A stretch of DNA of 64,000 nucleotides from SXRF01 sp038043465 (lineage in GTDB: Bacteria > Pseudomonadota > Alphaproteobacteria > Rickettsiales > SXRF01): positions 248,001 to 312,000 of the forward strand of contig JBBTBX010000006.1 of the NCBI GenBank assembly GCA_038043465.1, written 5' to 3'. The position numbers were made by a program, and so were the translations under genes. This document shows positions 51,411 through 60,227 of the stretch, piece by piece. Within the stretch, counting starts at the first letter, position 1. The number at the start of each line of letters is the position of its first letter. The notes under the pieces were generated by a model that saw only the letters and a list, made by a program, of their open reading frames with translations, was not told the origin of the DNA and ran no database searches.

Positions 51411-52753
51411 GAGAATAGCTTTTTGATTTTGTCTGTTGGGTAATAAGAAACATTTCTACCAGTTTTAATTTTTTGTAAAAAACTTTCCTCTACTAATTTT
51501 TTAAGATCAGAAACAGCCGTCATTTTTGCTATTGGCTTATTCATCCCTATATACTCCACAAGAGTTGTAAATACCTGCTCACCCTTTGCCATATACTGCA
51601 ATAATGACAATTGCCGATGGTTAAGATTATGCCCATCCCTTACAATATTTGCGATAGTCTTGTTTTCAAATATTTTACGTTCTACATATTCACCAAAAGA
51701 TTTACGTGCTAGTTTTAGTTTTTCAATATTATAATGAATGAAATAATTTAAGTCATTTTTATCCTGTTCTGAATATATATAGGCCATAGCATATTGTGCT
51801 GGTGATTTTAAAATATGCTCAGAAATTGATAAATAAGAAAACGCCCAATATTTTTTCCTGAGCATATACCAATAAAATAAAATTCTGGCTAACCTACCAT
51901 TGCCATCTTCAAATGGATGCAGCAACCCTATCCAAAAATGCAGCATGATACCTTTGATTAAAGGATGAATAAAACCAGTTCCAACATCTTTGTCATTAGC
52001 GAAATCTACCAGCTTTAATATTTGCTCTTCAACAAACTCTTTGCTTGGAGCAGTGTAAGAAATTAGACTAGTCTCACCCCAAGGTTTGATGACTAGAGGA
52101 TTGCCTGTGTTATTGAGAGTCTCCCGAAAAATTCCCTGATGTTTTTCATCTATTGTCTTATGAATGATACGGCGGTGTAGATCTTTTATAACTTCTACTG
52201 ATAATTCTTCATGCTTTAATTCAGCTTCGATAAATTTCATAGTTTCATGATTGTTTAAAATCATTTGCTCACTTTTATTGCTCGGCGGTCTCTTTTTTTT
52301 CAGCATTTCTTTGGCTACTTGTCTAGAGGTGTTTGCCCCCTCAAGTTGAGAAGAAGCTATTGATTCTTCAATAAGATTTCGTCTAATAAATTTTTGTTTA
52401 TCACCTTCACCAAAGCCCTCAATTCCTATAAAATGCCCGCCAAGCTCTAAGTCAACTTGGTGCAAAAATTCCACATGACTATGAGGATTAAACTTAAAAT
52501 ACTTTTCATTTGCATCAGAAATTGGTGTATTTTTAGCCGAAAATTCTCGCTGCAAGGAAATAAATGCCCATACAGATTCTTTTTTTTCTGAAATCCAATT
52601 TTTTTTTCTGAAATCTTGCCAAGAAAGATAATTTTCCTGTGCTTTAGAAATAGCCAATCTTACTTCTGGTGATTCTACAAGTGTACGAAAGTTTTCTCCC
52701 TTTAGAAGCTCAGAAGAAGGAGATTTTTCAATTTTATAGTATTCTTCTTTCAT
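51407..52753 (-). CDS. Fic family AMP-transferase with C-terminal winged helix
   Basis: A 448-residue Fic protein likely transferring AMP to a protein. The catalytic motif HPFEDGNGRLARILFYW lies at about 279-295, the flap precedes it, and an N-terminal-type inhibitory helix is visible as SSQLEGANTSRQ (about 135-146), the Ser-x-x-x-Glu-Gly form of self-inhibited class II Fic proteins. The tail LNHRQLSLLQYMAKGEQVFT and MTAVSDLKKLVEESFLQKIK resembles a winged-helix DNA-binding domain. An array of AATAGGT boxes lies upstream. It separates pepA from holC and overlaps holC by 4 bp. Confidence 0.92.
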   Translation of the reverse strand: MKEEYYKIEKSPSSELLKGENFRTLVESPEVRLAISKAQENYLSWQDFRKKNWISEKKESVWAFISLQREFSAKNTPISDANEKYFKFNPHSHVEFLHQVDLELGGHFIGIEGFGEGDKQKFIRRNLIEESIASSQLEGANTSRQVAKEMLKKKRPPSNKSEQMILNNHETMKFIEAELKHEELSVEVIKDLHRRIIHKTIDEKHQGIFRETLNNTGNPLVIKPWGETSLISYTAPSKEFVEEQILKLVDFANDKDVGTGFIHPLIKGIMLHFWIGLLHPFEDGNGRLARILFYWYMLRKKYWAFSYLSISEHILKSPAQYAMAYIYSEQDKNDLNYFIHYNIEKLKLARKSFGEYVERKIFENKTIANIVRDGHNLNHRQLSLLQYMAKGEQVFTTLVEYIGMNKPIAKMTAVSDLKKLVEESFLQKIKTGRNVSYYPTDKIKKLFS

Positions 52754-52762
52754 CTAAATTCC

Positions 52763-52860
52763 AAAATAGGTCTAATGCTATACTAGTTTTATACCGATAT
52801 TATACTAATATAAAATAGGTACAACGTCAAACCTATTTTGTACCTATTTTTATACCTATT
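52763..52860 (-). promoter_or_regulatory. Iterated AATAGGT boxes in the fic promoter
   Basis: AAAATAGGT occurs at 52763-52771 and 52812-52820; its inverted form ACCTATTTT at 52831-52839, followed by two further ACCTATT boxes at 52842-52848 and 52854-52860. The 52812/52831 pair is a perfect 9-bp inverted repeat. On the fic strand a TATAAT lies at 52804-52799 and TTGACG at 52830-52825, between the arms, so binding would block transcription. A self-regulating fic operon is inferred. Confidence 0.6.
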
Positions 52861-52906
52861 ACATATTAAACAATATCAACATATAGCGTTTTTCTATCAA
52901 CAACCA

Positions 52907-54406
52907 CTACTCGTAGTAGTCCTCGATTAGCTGGTTGAGGAGGCGCACGCCATAACCTGTGCCACCTTTTGGAGTTATATCAGTATCTTTTTTGCTCCAC
53001 GCCACGCCAGCAATATCAAGATGCGCCCACGGCACATTATTTACGAAACGCTGCAGGAACTGAGCGGCGGTAATTGAACCAGCTTCACGGTCTTTGCCGA
53101 TATTCTGCATATCAGCGATATCGGAATTAATTTGTTTATCGTAAACTTCGCCAAGCGGCAAACGCCACACTTCTTCGCCAACTTTCGCACCAGTTTTGAA
53201 AATTTGTTCAGCGAGTTTATCATCATTAGAAAACAATCCTGCTCGGCTTGTTCCAAGAGCAACGATAATCGCGCCAGTCAAGGTTGCTAAATCAACAATG
53301 AATTTTGGCTTGAAATGCTTCTGCGTATACCACAGAGCGTCCGCAAGCACGAGGCGACCTTCAGCATCGGTATTGAGAACTTCAATAGTTTGCCCTGAGT
53401 ATGAAGTAACAACATCTCCTGGACGCTGCGCGTTACCACTTGGCATATTTTCCACCAACCCAACCACGCCAACAACATTTACTTTGGCCTTACGACCAGC
53501 CAGAGCTTTTAGCAAACCAATTACCACACCAGCACCACCCATATCCCATTTCATTTCTTCCATGCCACCTGCTGGTTTTATGCTGATACCACCCGTATCA
53601 AAAGTTACGCCTTTGCCGACAAAAGCAAGCGGTGCAGCTTTAGAATTTTTAGCGAGGCCATTCCATTTCATAACCACCAGATGTGATTCAATCGCTGAGC
53701 CTTGACCAACACCAAGCAGCGCGCCAAAGCCAAGCTTATACATTTCCTCTTCACCAAGAACTTCAACTTCTACGCCCAGTTTTTCCAAAGTTTTGCATTG
53801 TTCAGCCAATGTTTCAGGGTTGATTATATTAGCAGGTTCGCTCACCAAGTTGCGGGTAAATAAAACTCCGTCCGCAATCGCAGCAAGTTCACCGTAAGAT
53901 TTTGCTGCTACTTTAGAACCAGCAAGAGCCACGGTAAAATTCTTCAAAGTTGGTTTTTCATCAGCAGTTTTTTTAGTAAAATATTTATCAAAATTATAGC
54001 TGCGCAGCCTAGCACCATTAGCTATTCTAGCAGCAGCATCTGAAACGCTAAGTGCGCCAATTTTTGCACTTTCCAGTACTATAGTTGCGGACACTGCGCG
54101 CAGGCTATTTAATTTAGGCACAACGCCACCGCCAATGTTTTCAAGTGCAGTTGTATCCAAAGTTTTCAACGCGCCAATGCCTGCCAATATGGCATAATCC
54201 ACTCTCGCGCCTTGCGCCAGATTAACCGCCAGATATTTCCCGCGCTTGCCAGAAAAATTGCTGCTGGCAATAGCTTTAGTAAGCAGACCATTCGCCTTTT
54301 TATCTATTGCCTGTGCCTCGTTCGAAAGTTTTTTATCCTCGCCAACCAAAAAAATAACTGCTTTGTCAATTGTAGTTGCTGCACGTTCGGAGAAATTTAT
54401 TTTCAT
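52907..54406 (-). CDS. pepA: Leucyl aminopeptidase (M17)
   Basis: A 499-residue cytosolic dizinc aminopeptidase. Metal and catalytic segments are VGKGVTFDTGGISIKPAGGM (about 268-287), MKWDMGGAGVVIGLL and the signature NTDAEGRLVLADALWY (about 349-364). Length is normal. A ribosome site AAAGGAAA precedes the ATG. The family can also bind DNA in site-specific recombination in other bacteria. It is divergent from lptF across a 105-bp gap holding octamer arrays. Confidence 0.95.
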   Translation of the reverse strand: MKINFSERAATTIDKAVIFLVGEDKKLSNEAQAIDKKANGLLTKAIASSNFSGKRGKYLAVNLAQGARVDYAILAGIGALKTLDTTALENIGGGVVPKLNSLRAVSATIVLESAKIGALSVSDAAARIANGARLRSYNFDKYFTKKTADEKPTLKNFTVALAGSKVAAKSYGELAAIADGVLFTRNLVSEPANIINPETLAEQCKTLEKLGVEVEVLGEEEMYKLGFGALLGVGQGSAIESHLVVMKWNGLAKNSKAAPLAFVGKGVTFDTGGISIKPAGGMEEMKWDMGGAGVVIGLLKALAGRKAKVNVVGVVGLVENMPSGNAQRPGDVVTSYSGQTIEVLNTDAEGRLVLADALWYTQKHFKPKFIVDLATLTGAIIVALGTSRAGLFSNDDKLAEQIFKTGAKVGEEVWRLPLGEVYDKQINSDIADMQNIGKDREAGSITAAQFLQRFVNNVPWAHLDIAGVAWSKKDTDITPKGGTGYGVRLLNQLIEDYYE

Positions 54407-54426
54407 TTAATATTTCCTTTATTAAA

Positions 54427-54503
54427 GATAACAAGATTATAAGATGACGAGATGATAAGAGGGTGATATTCTCATCATCCTATCATCTAATGTTCTGGTC
54501 ATC
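54427..54503. repeat. Inverted octamer arrays between pepA and lptF
   Basis: Five octamers of the type GATNANNA run rightward over 54427-54466 (for example GATTATAA, GATGACGA, GATGATAA). After 5 bp, four octamers of the same type read leftward over 54472-54503 (GATGATGA, GATGATAG, GATGACCA among them). The arrays can pair into an imperfect hairpin. The lptF ATG follows 8 bp later without an evident Shine-Dalgarno sequence. Confidence 0.65.
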
Positions 54504-54511
54504 TACAAAAT

Positions 54512-55609
54512 ATGTACCGTTACAACAAATATATAATCAAGCATCTCGTCCATTCGACCCTGCTTATTACTTTCAGTCTTACCGGTATCGTGTGGCTGAC
54601 GCAAGCGTTGCGCTTTGTTGAATTCATTGTCAATCAGGGTGTATCCATCACTGTGTTCATGGAGCTTACTTTACTATTGGTTCCGTCCTTGCTGATGATG
54701 ATTTTCCCACCAGCCGTATTCTGCGCGGTACTCTTCACTTATAACAAACTAACCATGGATAGTGAACTGGTGGTATTGCAAGGAGTAGGATTGAGCCGCT
54801 GGCGACTGGCAGAACCGGCTATCATAGTCGCAGCCATTGTCACATTATTTACTTATATAATTGCGACATATCTGCAACCATCCAGCTATAAGCAATTTAA
54901 AGATATGCAATATGTCCTGCGCGATAAATATGTTTCCCTGCTGGTGCAGGAAGGCGTGTTCAGCAACCCGGTAAATGGTCTTACCGTATTCATCCGCGAA
55001 CGTGATTCCGCCGGCAAATTGCACGGAATTTTAGTGCATGACAACAGGCAGGAAGATAAATCCATAACCATGATGGCGGAATCGGGCAAGCTGGTGGAAA
55101 CGCCACAAGGTCCTAGATTCCTGCTGGAAAATGGCAACAGGCAGGAAATGAATGACGGCAAACTGTCATTCCTGAATTTTGAAAGCTACACACTGGATAT
55201 AAGTTTTTATACCAACTCCATGAACACCAGAAAACCGGACGTGCAGGAATTATACCTGCCGGAATTGCTGGGATATACCGACGAAAGCCACTTGACACCT
55301 TCAGAAATAGCCAAACGCCGTGCTGAGGCGCATCAGCGTATGGTATGGCCGGCATATAGTTTAGTTCTGGCTATACTTGCGGTTGCCACTTTATTTTCCG
55401 GACAGTTTAATCGCCGTGGCCAGTGGCAGCGCATTGCGATTGCAGTTGCAGCAACCACATTTATATTATTTTCAGCAGTTGCCATACGCGGTACGATGTC
55501 GGTCAAACCAGCGATGATTCCAATTGCTTACCTTAATTTATTGCTACCGCTGCTTATCGCAAGCTGGATGATTAGTGATCATATACCGGCAAGAAAGAGG
55601 GCAGCATGA
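54512..55609 (+). CDS. lptF: LPS export permease LptF
   Basis: A 365-residue inner-membrane subunit of the LptB2FG ABC exporter that extracts LPS. The N-terminus YNKYIIKHLVHSTLLITFSL and the first three membrane segments lie within residues 1-120, a periplasmic beta-jellyroll occupies about 130-270, and three more helices follow with PAYSLVLAILAVATLFSGQF. The coupling-helix region is VVLQGVGLSRWRLAEPAII. The stop overlaps the lptG start by 4 bp. Confidence 0.93.
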   Translation: MYRYNKYIIKHLVHSTLLITFSLTGIVWLTQALRFVEFIVNQGVSITVFMELTLLLVPSLLMMIFPPAVFCAVLFTYNKLTMDSELVVLQGVGLSRWRLAEPAIIVAAIVTLFTYIIATYLQPSSYKQFKDMQYVLRDKYVSLLVQEGVFSNPVNGLTVFIRERDSAGKLHGILVHDNRQEDKSITMMAESGKLVETPQGPRFLLENGNRQEMNDGKLSFLNFESYTLDISFYTNSMNTRKPDVQELYLPELLGYTDESHLTPSEIAKRRAEAHQRMVWPAYSLVLAILAVATLFSGQFNRRGQWQRIAIAVAATTFILFSAVAIRGTMSVKPAMIPIAYLNLLLPLLIASWMISDHIPARKRAA

Positions 55610-56721
55610 AACTGCCGTGGACGTTATCACGTTATATTGGCAAGCATTTTCTGTTGGCTGTTATCATTGCTTTATTCGGTCTACTTGCCATAACTTCCCT
55701 GGTTGACGTTGTAGAAATGATCCGTCGCGCTTCCGGCAGGGATGGCGTGCCATTCCATATAATAATATCGCTTACCTTGCTTAAACTTCCCAATTTTGCA
55801 ATCAAGCTGATTCCCTACGCTGTGCTGATTGGCAGCATGATGGCACTTACCCGCCTGACAAAAACCCAGGAGCTGGTAATCGCCAGAGCAGCAGGTATAT
55901 CAGCGTGGCAATTCCTTGCTCCAGCTATGATACTGGTATTTGTTATCGGGACTTTTATGACCAGCCTGTTTAATCCCTTTGCCGCCGCGCTGATGATGCG
56001 CCATGAGCAGGTTGAAGGAAAATATATTTCCGGCAGAGCCAACCTGCTTGCCGTTTCTTCATCCGGTCTGTGGCTGCGACAGATAGAAAATAATGGTGAG
56101 GCAGGCGGGAATATAAGCGAACATATTATCCATTCGGCAAAATTAGTGCAAAGCGATATGTCCTTTGCCAAGGTGATTATTTTCGCTTTTGATAAAGATA
56201 AAAAATTCTTGGAAAGGCTGGATGCGCAGCGCGCCGAACTAAAGGATAAAATCCTGTATCTGACTGATGTAACCCGCTCCATACCGGGCAAACCAGCTGA
56301 ACCCATCAAAGATTACGCGCTGCCAACCACCTTGACTCTTGAGCATATTCAGGACAGCTTCGCCTCGCCGGAAACTATTTCTTTCTGGCAGTTGCCGGGC
56401 TTTATAAATACTCTGGAAAGTGCAGGATTTTCCGCACTTAAACACAAGCTTTACTGGCATACACTGCTTGCCAACCCATTTCTGATGATTGGCACAATGC
56501 TGATTGCCGCCGTGTTTTCCCTGCGCCTGCCCCGCCGTGGGAAAATAGGAATACTGATAGTTTCCGGCATAATCACCGGCTTCCTAATGCATTTCTTCAC
56601 TGATATTATTTTTGCCTTCGGCGCGGCTGGCACTATCCCCACAATCCTTGCCGCTTGGACACCAGCGCTGGTCACCAACATGATCGGCGCGGCACTACTC
56701 TTGCATCTTGAGGATGGTTAG
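55606..56721 (+). CDS. lptG: LPS export permease LptG
   Basis: A 371-residue partner of LptF with the same 3+3 helix topology and a periplasmic domain at about 120-280. Marks are LSRYIGKHFLLAVIIALFGL at the start, LPNFAIKLIPYAVLIGSMMA, the coupling segment LVIARAAGISAWQFLAPAMI and the C-terminal LAAWTPALVTNMIGAALLL. Its presence with lptF means the cell makes exported LPS, consistent with the large polysaccharide locus. Confidence 0.93.
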   Translation: MKLPWTLSRYIGKHFLLAVIIALFGLLAITSLVDVVEMIRRASGRDGVPFHIIISLTLLKLPNFAIKLIPYAVLIGSMMALTRLTKTQELVIARAAGISAWQFLAPAMILVFVIGTFMTSLFNPFAAALMMRHEQVEGKYISGRANLLAVSSSGLWLRQIENNGEAGGNISEHIIHSAKLVQSDMSFAKVIIFAFDKDKKFLERLDAQRAELKDKILYLTDVTRSIPGKPAEPIKDYALPTTLTLEHIQDSFASPETISFWQLPGFINTLESAGFSALKHKLYWHTLLANPFLMIGTMLIAAVFSLRLPRRGKIGILIVSGIITGFLMHFFTDIIFAFGAAGTIPTILAAWTPALVTNMIGAALLLHLEDG

Positions 56722-56821
56722 GTCATCCCAACGAAAGTCAGGATCCAGAATCACCAGCCGATGCTTTCGCTATTAGTATCGGCGACTATTAATCTTACAT
56801 TTAAAGCCTGTTTTAGGGGTG

Positions 56822-56901
56822 TGTCATCCTGAGCGGAGCGTAAGCGAAGTCGAAGGATCTGCAAAATAATGTAAAGATCCTTCGCTTTGCTCAGGATGAC
56901 A
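56822..56901. repeat. 80-bp double-hairpin element
   Basis: Ends are TGTCAT and ATGACA. The outer arms CATCCTGAGC/GCTCAGGATG and inner arms CGAAGGATCT/AGATCCTTCG pair across the element. About 90 bp upstream (56728-56755) lies a half element, TCATCCCAACGAAAGTCAGG then ATCCAG. Together they fill the 292-bp gap after lptG, in which no gene is visible. Confidence 0.85.
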
Positions 56902-57013
56902 AATTATCGGCTTTACTGGTTTTATCCTGCCTTCTACCTGTTTATACTCATTACCCTTCCCGACCATCAATTCTCTCTATACCATGTTTTCAAAAACATT
57001 AGGGGGATGCTAA

Positions 57014-57337
57014 ATGACACACAGGCTAACACCAAAACAAATAAATGCTCTGCACATGCTGGCAAGTGGAAAATCAACCATCCAGATATCCTCTGAATTG
57101 AAAATGCGGCGCGAGACTTTTGCGCGCTGGCGGAAAATTCCGGAATTCATGTATGAATATGATAACCTCATGAATGAGGTAAGGCACGGATTTAATAATA
57201 AAATCACAGAAGTGATGAACGCTGCAATTACCCGAATGGTTGATGTGGCGGGTGGATATGACAGTGACCCGAAGCATATCGAAGCACTGTTGAAACTTAT
57301 CACAACATTGCAAAATGACAGGGAAAAAATGCAATAA
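57014..57337 (+). CDS. Small helix-turn-helix protein, unknown role
   Basis: A 107-residue protein. The first half reads like a helix-turn-helix: LTPKQINALHMLASGKSTIQ then ISSELKMRRETFARWRKIPE (about 5-44), similar to the N-terminal part of some phage terminase small subunits and Trp-repressor-like HTH proteins. The second half is helical and ends DREKMQ. A strong AGGGGGAT ribosome site precedes the ATG. No phage genes are nearby. It converges on the trcR gene. Confidence 0.65.
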   Translation: MTHRLTPKQINALHMLASGKSTIQISSELKMRRETFARWRKIPEFMYEYDNLMNEVRHGFNNKITEVMNAAITRMVDVAGGYDSDPKHIEALLKLITTLQNDREKMQ

Positions 57338-57341
57338 TTAG

Positions 57342-57385
57342 CAGATAATATGCAATAATATACAGATAATGTACAGATAATGTAC
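57342..57385 (+). repeat. Short tandem repeat (CAGATAATGTA-type, 3 partial copies)
   Basis: Three units beginning CAGATAAT occur between the convergent HTH and trcR genes; the last two are identical 11-mers in tandem. No hairpin with a T-run is present. Probably neutral. Confidence 0.6.
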
Positions 57386-57387
57386 AA

Positions 57388-57927
57388 TTACGCCTCTTTC
57401 GCCTCAGCGACCGGCTTAATGCTGGTTACTGCCGCATCAAGGTGGGTTTGGGAACACAGACCAAGCAACACCGGGTCACGCGGGCGGATATTGCTGCTAT
57501 TCCAATGGGTTTTACCACGCACCGCTTCAATGGTGTTTTTAGTAGTTCCCACCAGTTTGGAAATCTGCCCATCGGTCATGCTTGGGAAATTCTTGACGAG
57601 CCAAGCGATTGCATCCGGCTTATCCTGACGGCGTGCCACCGGCGTATAACGACTGCCCTTGGTTTTCTGCACGATATATTGCTTAGCTGTGCCGAGCATC
57701 TCAAGGCGTTTATCGACATCTTTTTCACACTCAGCTATGCTTTCCTTGGAAAGCTGACCGCTGGCAATAGGGTCATGCCCGCGAATTCCTGACGCCACTT
57801 CGCCATCAGCAATACCCTGAACTTCCAGCGGGTGCATTCCACAGAAATCCCCGATCTGTTCAAAGGTAAGGGCAGTATTCTCAACCAGCCACACAGCGGT
57901 TGCTTTCGGCATTAAAGGTAACGTCAT
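57388..57927 (-). CDS. trcR: TrcR-like cell-cycle transcriptional regulator (DUF1013)
   Basis: A 179-residue protein of the alphaproteobacteria-specific DUF1013/COG3820 family. It begins MTLPLMPKATAVWLVENTAL and shows two HTH-like repeats: LTFEQIGDFCGMHPLEVQGI (about 20-39) and MTDGQISKLVGTTKNTIEAV (about 117-136), then RGKTHWNSSNIRPRDPVLLG, a highly conserved segment. Homologues are described as cell-cycle transcription regulators. The start chosen is ATG 57927; a longer frame from 57975 adds a hydrophobic tail without homology. This gene supports the alphaproteobacterial assignment. Confidence 0.88.
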   Translation of the reverse strand: MTLPLMPKATAVWLVENTALTFEQIGDFCGMHPLEVQGIADGEVASGIRGHDPIASGQLSKESIAECEKDVDKRLEMLGTAKQYIVQKTKGSRYTPVARRQDKPDAIAWLVKNFPSMTDGQISKLVGTTKNTIEAVRGKTHWNSSNIRPRDPVLLGLCSQTHLDAAVTSIKPVAEAKEA

Positions 57928-58050
57928 AATTTTAATTCTCTGAATAAAAAATAATAAAAAACTCCGCAGATACATAAAATGTATGCAGAATTTACTTTCC
58001 TGCCCACTTATTTAGTGGTTTTTTGCGAATATTCAAGTATTTTAAGCAAC

Positions 58051-58842
58051 ATGAGTTCAGAACCAATAGTCAAATTCTTAGCCAACGACGATAATATAGC
58101 GATAGTGACGCTTTCGCGCCCTAAGGTCGCCAACGCCTTAAATTCTAAAATGGCATTGGAATTAAAGGATATTTTTTCTAAATTATCCAACAAAAACCAT
58201 AGGATAAGAGTGGTTATCCTGACCGGTGAAGGCGAAAAAGCTTTCTGTGCGGGAGCGGATTTAAAAGAACGCCACAATATGGATTTTCATGCATGGCAAA
58301 TCCAACACCAGCTATTTAAAGTTACTTTGCAAACTATAATGGAATGCCCGATTCCGGTAATTGCTGCAGTTAACGGAGCGGCTTATGGCGGTGGCCTGGA
58401 ACTGGCACTTGCCTGCGATTTCATTTATGCCAGCAAATCAGCCCATTTTGCGTTGCCGGAAGCAACTCTTGGGATAATGCCCGGCATGGGCGGAACTCAG
58501 AATCTGCCGCGTGCAGTGGGACTGCGCCGTGCTAAGGAAATTTTATTTACCGGCAGCAGTTTTTCAGCAAAAGAGGCATATAACTGGGGTATAATCAACA
58601 AGCTCTGCGAACCAGATAATTTAATTGAAGAGACACTGGATTGTGCAAAAATCATAACAAAAGCTGCACCAGCTTCGGTAACCGCTATTAAACGAGTAGC
58701 AAGCAGTAGCATACATTTGCCAGTGAACGAAGCATTGGTAGCAGAATCCAATCATTACAATCTCCTGCTTAACACTAAAGATCGCAGCGAGGGAATTAAT
58801 GCCTTTAACGAAAAGCGCGCACCTGTTTTTACTGGAAAATAA
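58051..58842 (+). CDS. Enoyl-CoA hydratase/isomerase (crotonase family)
   Basis: A 263-residue crotonase. LTGEGEKAFCAGADLKERHN (about 60-79) and AVNGAAYGGGLELALACDFI (about 106-125) form the oxyanion hole and CoA site; the second catalytic Glu is in FALPEATLGIMPGMGGTQNL (about 134-153). The start ATG 58051 gives the usual N-terminus; a longer frame from 57979 adds a hydrophobic stretch that would make it membrane-bound and is not expected. Resembles AUH/methylglutaconyl-CoA or short-chain enoyl-CoA hydratases. Confidence 0.92.
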   Translation: MSSEPIVKFLANDDNIAIVTLSRPKVANALNSKMALELKDIFSKLSNKNHRIRVVILTGEGEKAFCAGADLKERHNMDFHAWQIQHQLFKVTLQTIMECPIPVIAAVNGAAYGGGLELALACDFIYASKSAHFALPEATLGIMPGMGGTQNLPRAVGLRRAKEILFTGSSFSAKEAYNWGIINKLCEPDNLIEETLDCAKIITKAAPASVTAIKRVASSSIHLPVNEALVAESNHYNLLLNTKDRSEGINAFNEKRAPVFTGK

Positions 58843-58865
58843 ACTTGTATCATAAAAATACAAGT
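58843..58865 (+). terminator. Weak hairpin after enoyl-CoA hydratase
   Basis: Perfect 8-bp arms ACTTGTAT (58843-58850) and ATACAAGT (58858-58865) with a 7-nt loop follow the stop codon directly. There is no T-run, so intrinsic termination would be weak. Confidence 0.35.
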
Positions 58866-59097
58866 CATTGGATAACAATTGTAAAGTTCCTGAAAAATCA
58901 ATATCTTTCCTCGCTAACGATTTATTAACCTTTATCGTGTAAATTCACGTAATCTATGGTTATTTTGTTATGCATTATATAATGAGTAGCGGGATAATGG
59001 GTTTTTACTGCAAACAACTAATTGAAGCCGGAAAACTGAATTTTTACTGATTTTATACTGAATATATTATAGTTTAACTAATTTAAGGGAGTACCAA

Positions 59098-60015
59098 ATG
59101 AAAGTCGTAACAATAGAAGCCATACAGAATAAGGAGTCAAACCCAAGCTTAATCAAGCAGGTGGGCTTTACTCTAATCGAATTATCAATCGTACTAGTAA
59201 TCATCGGTCTTATTGTCGGCGGTGTACTGGTTGGACAAGATCTGATTAAAGCGGCAGAAATTCGTTCTACCATAGGTCAATATGAAAAATACAATGCGTC
59301 AATAAACACCTTCCGCACTAAATATAATGGTATTCCAGGCGACTTAGTAGCTGCCTCTTCAACTGCTTTTGGTCTTGACCCGACAGCTGGCGCACACGCC
59401 GGAACCGCCGGTCTTGGTGACGGCAATGGTTTGATTGATGGTGTTGGTGGTGCCGCAGCTAACCAAGGCCTGCAGTGGGGTGAAGCTCTGCTATTCTGGC
59501 AACAGCTTTCCGTCGCAACCTTGGTTGATGGCAGCTACGGTACAGCAATAACCACTGGTGGATTAGCCGGAGCCAACCTTACCGGTGCAACCATGGGTAC
59601 CTACCTGCCACCAGCAAAAATTGGTCGTGGCAACTATTGGAGCGTTGGCACTGATGCTGCTGGCTCCAATTACTACGTTCTCGGTAGTTTAACTGCTGTT
59701 ACCGCAGCTACCGGTGTCCCAGTTTATGCTAATTCATTAACGCCAATAGAATCCTACAATATCGATTCTAAACTCGATGATGGCAACCCAAATACTGGTA
59801 TCGTTCAGGCACGTCTTTATAGTTATGTAACCGGTCCTGGTCCTTTCGGCGTACTGTCTGGCAGCAACGCCTCTGCTTCAGGTGCTGCTGATTCCGCAAC
59901 TACTTATTGTACTATTGGCGCAACCGCTACTACGACTACAAACACATATGCTCGTAACACAAGCGCTGGTTCAGGTGGAACGCCAAATTGTATCTTGCGC
60001 ATGCGTTTTAACTAA
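59098..60015 (+). CDS. Type IV pilin-like protein (prepilin N-terminal methylation motif)
   Basis: A 305-residue secreted or pilus-like protein. A long leader of about 22 residues ends in the prepilin peptidase site G-FTLIEL (about residues 22-27), followed by the hydrophobic helix SIVLVIIGLIVGGVLVGQDL. The body contains TFRTKYNGIPGDLVAAS, a motif common in large alphaproteobacterial pseudopilin-like proteins, then Gly/Ala/Thr-rich sequence with a C-terminal Cys pair (TYCTIGAT and PNCILRM) that may form the D-loop. No pilus assembly genes are in the window. A strong terminator follows. Confidence 0.88.
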   Translation: MKVVTIEAIQNKESNPSLIKQVGFTLIELSIVLVIIGLIVGGVLVGQDLIKAAEIRSTIGQYEKYNASINTFRTKYNGIPGDLVAASSTAFGLDPTAGAHAGTAGLGDGNGLIDGVGGAAANQGLQWGEALLFWQQLSVATLVDGSYGTAITTGGLAGANLTGATMGTYLPPAKIGRGNYWSVGTDAAGSNYYVLGSLTAVTAATGVPVYANSLTPIESYNIDSKLDDGNPNTGIVQARLYSYVTGPGPFGVLSGSNASASGAADSATTYCTIGATATTTTNTYARNTSAGSGGTPNCILRMRFN

Positions 60016-60062
60016 AACTCCGCTTTGACCATCCAAATGGGTGGCAAAATGGAAATAACTTT

Positions 60063-60097
60063 AAACCACCCCTTGTAATTAAGGGGTGGTTTTTTTA
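60063..60097 (+). terminator. Intrinsic terminator of pilin-like gene
   Basis: Perfect 12-bp arms AAACCACCCCTT (60063-60074) and AAGGGGTGGTTT (60081-60092) with a 6-nt loop are followed by a run of T, 48 bp after the stop codon. This is a strong rho-independent terminator. Confidence 0.92.
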
Positions 60098-60110
60098 TTT
60101 AATAAATCTG

Positions 60111-60227
60111 TATAGCTGGTTAAGCATGTAATTGCTTAACCAGCTATGAAAATCGCAAGCCGAAAGCGCGATTTTACGCGCCGTAGGCAGCGTCAAAATG
60201 ATGGAATCATTTTGTTAGTTAACTATA
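60111..60227 (+). repeat. 117-bp dispersed palindromic repeat, copy 2
   Basis: Reverse complement of 17461-17577 with only a handful of substitutions and no length change. The three hairpins are kept. It lies between the pilin terminator and an orphan gene. Read rightward it begins an ATG-started frame at 60146. Confidence 0.92.

Noticed and set aside
53196..53705. A 169-codon frame antisense to pepA
   Set aside because: It mirrors the conserved M17 catalytic region; no family features.
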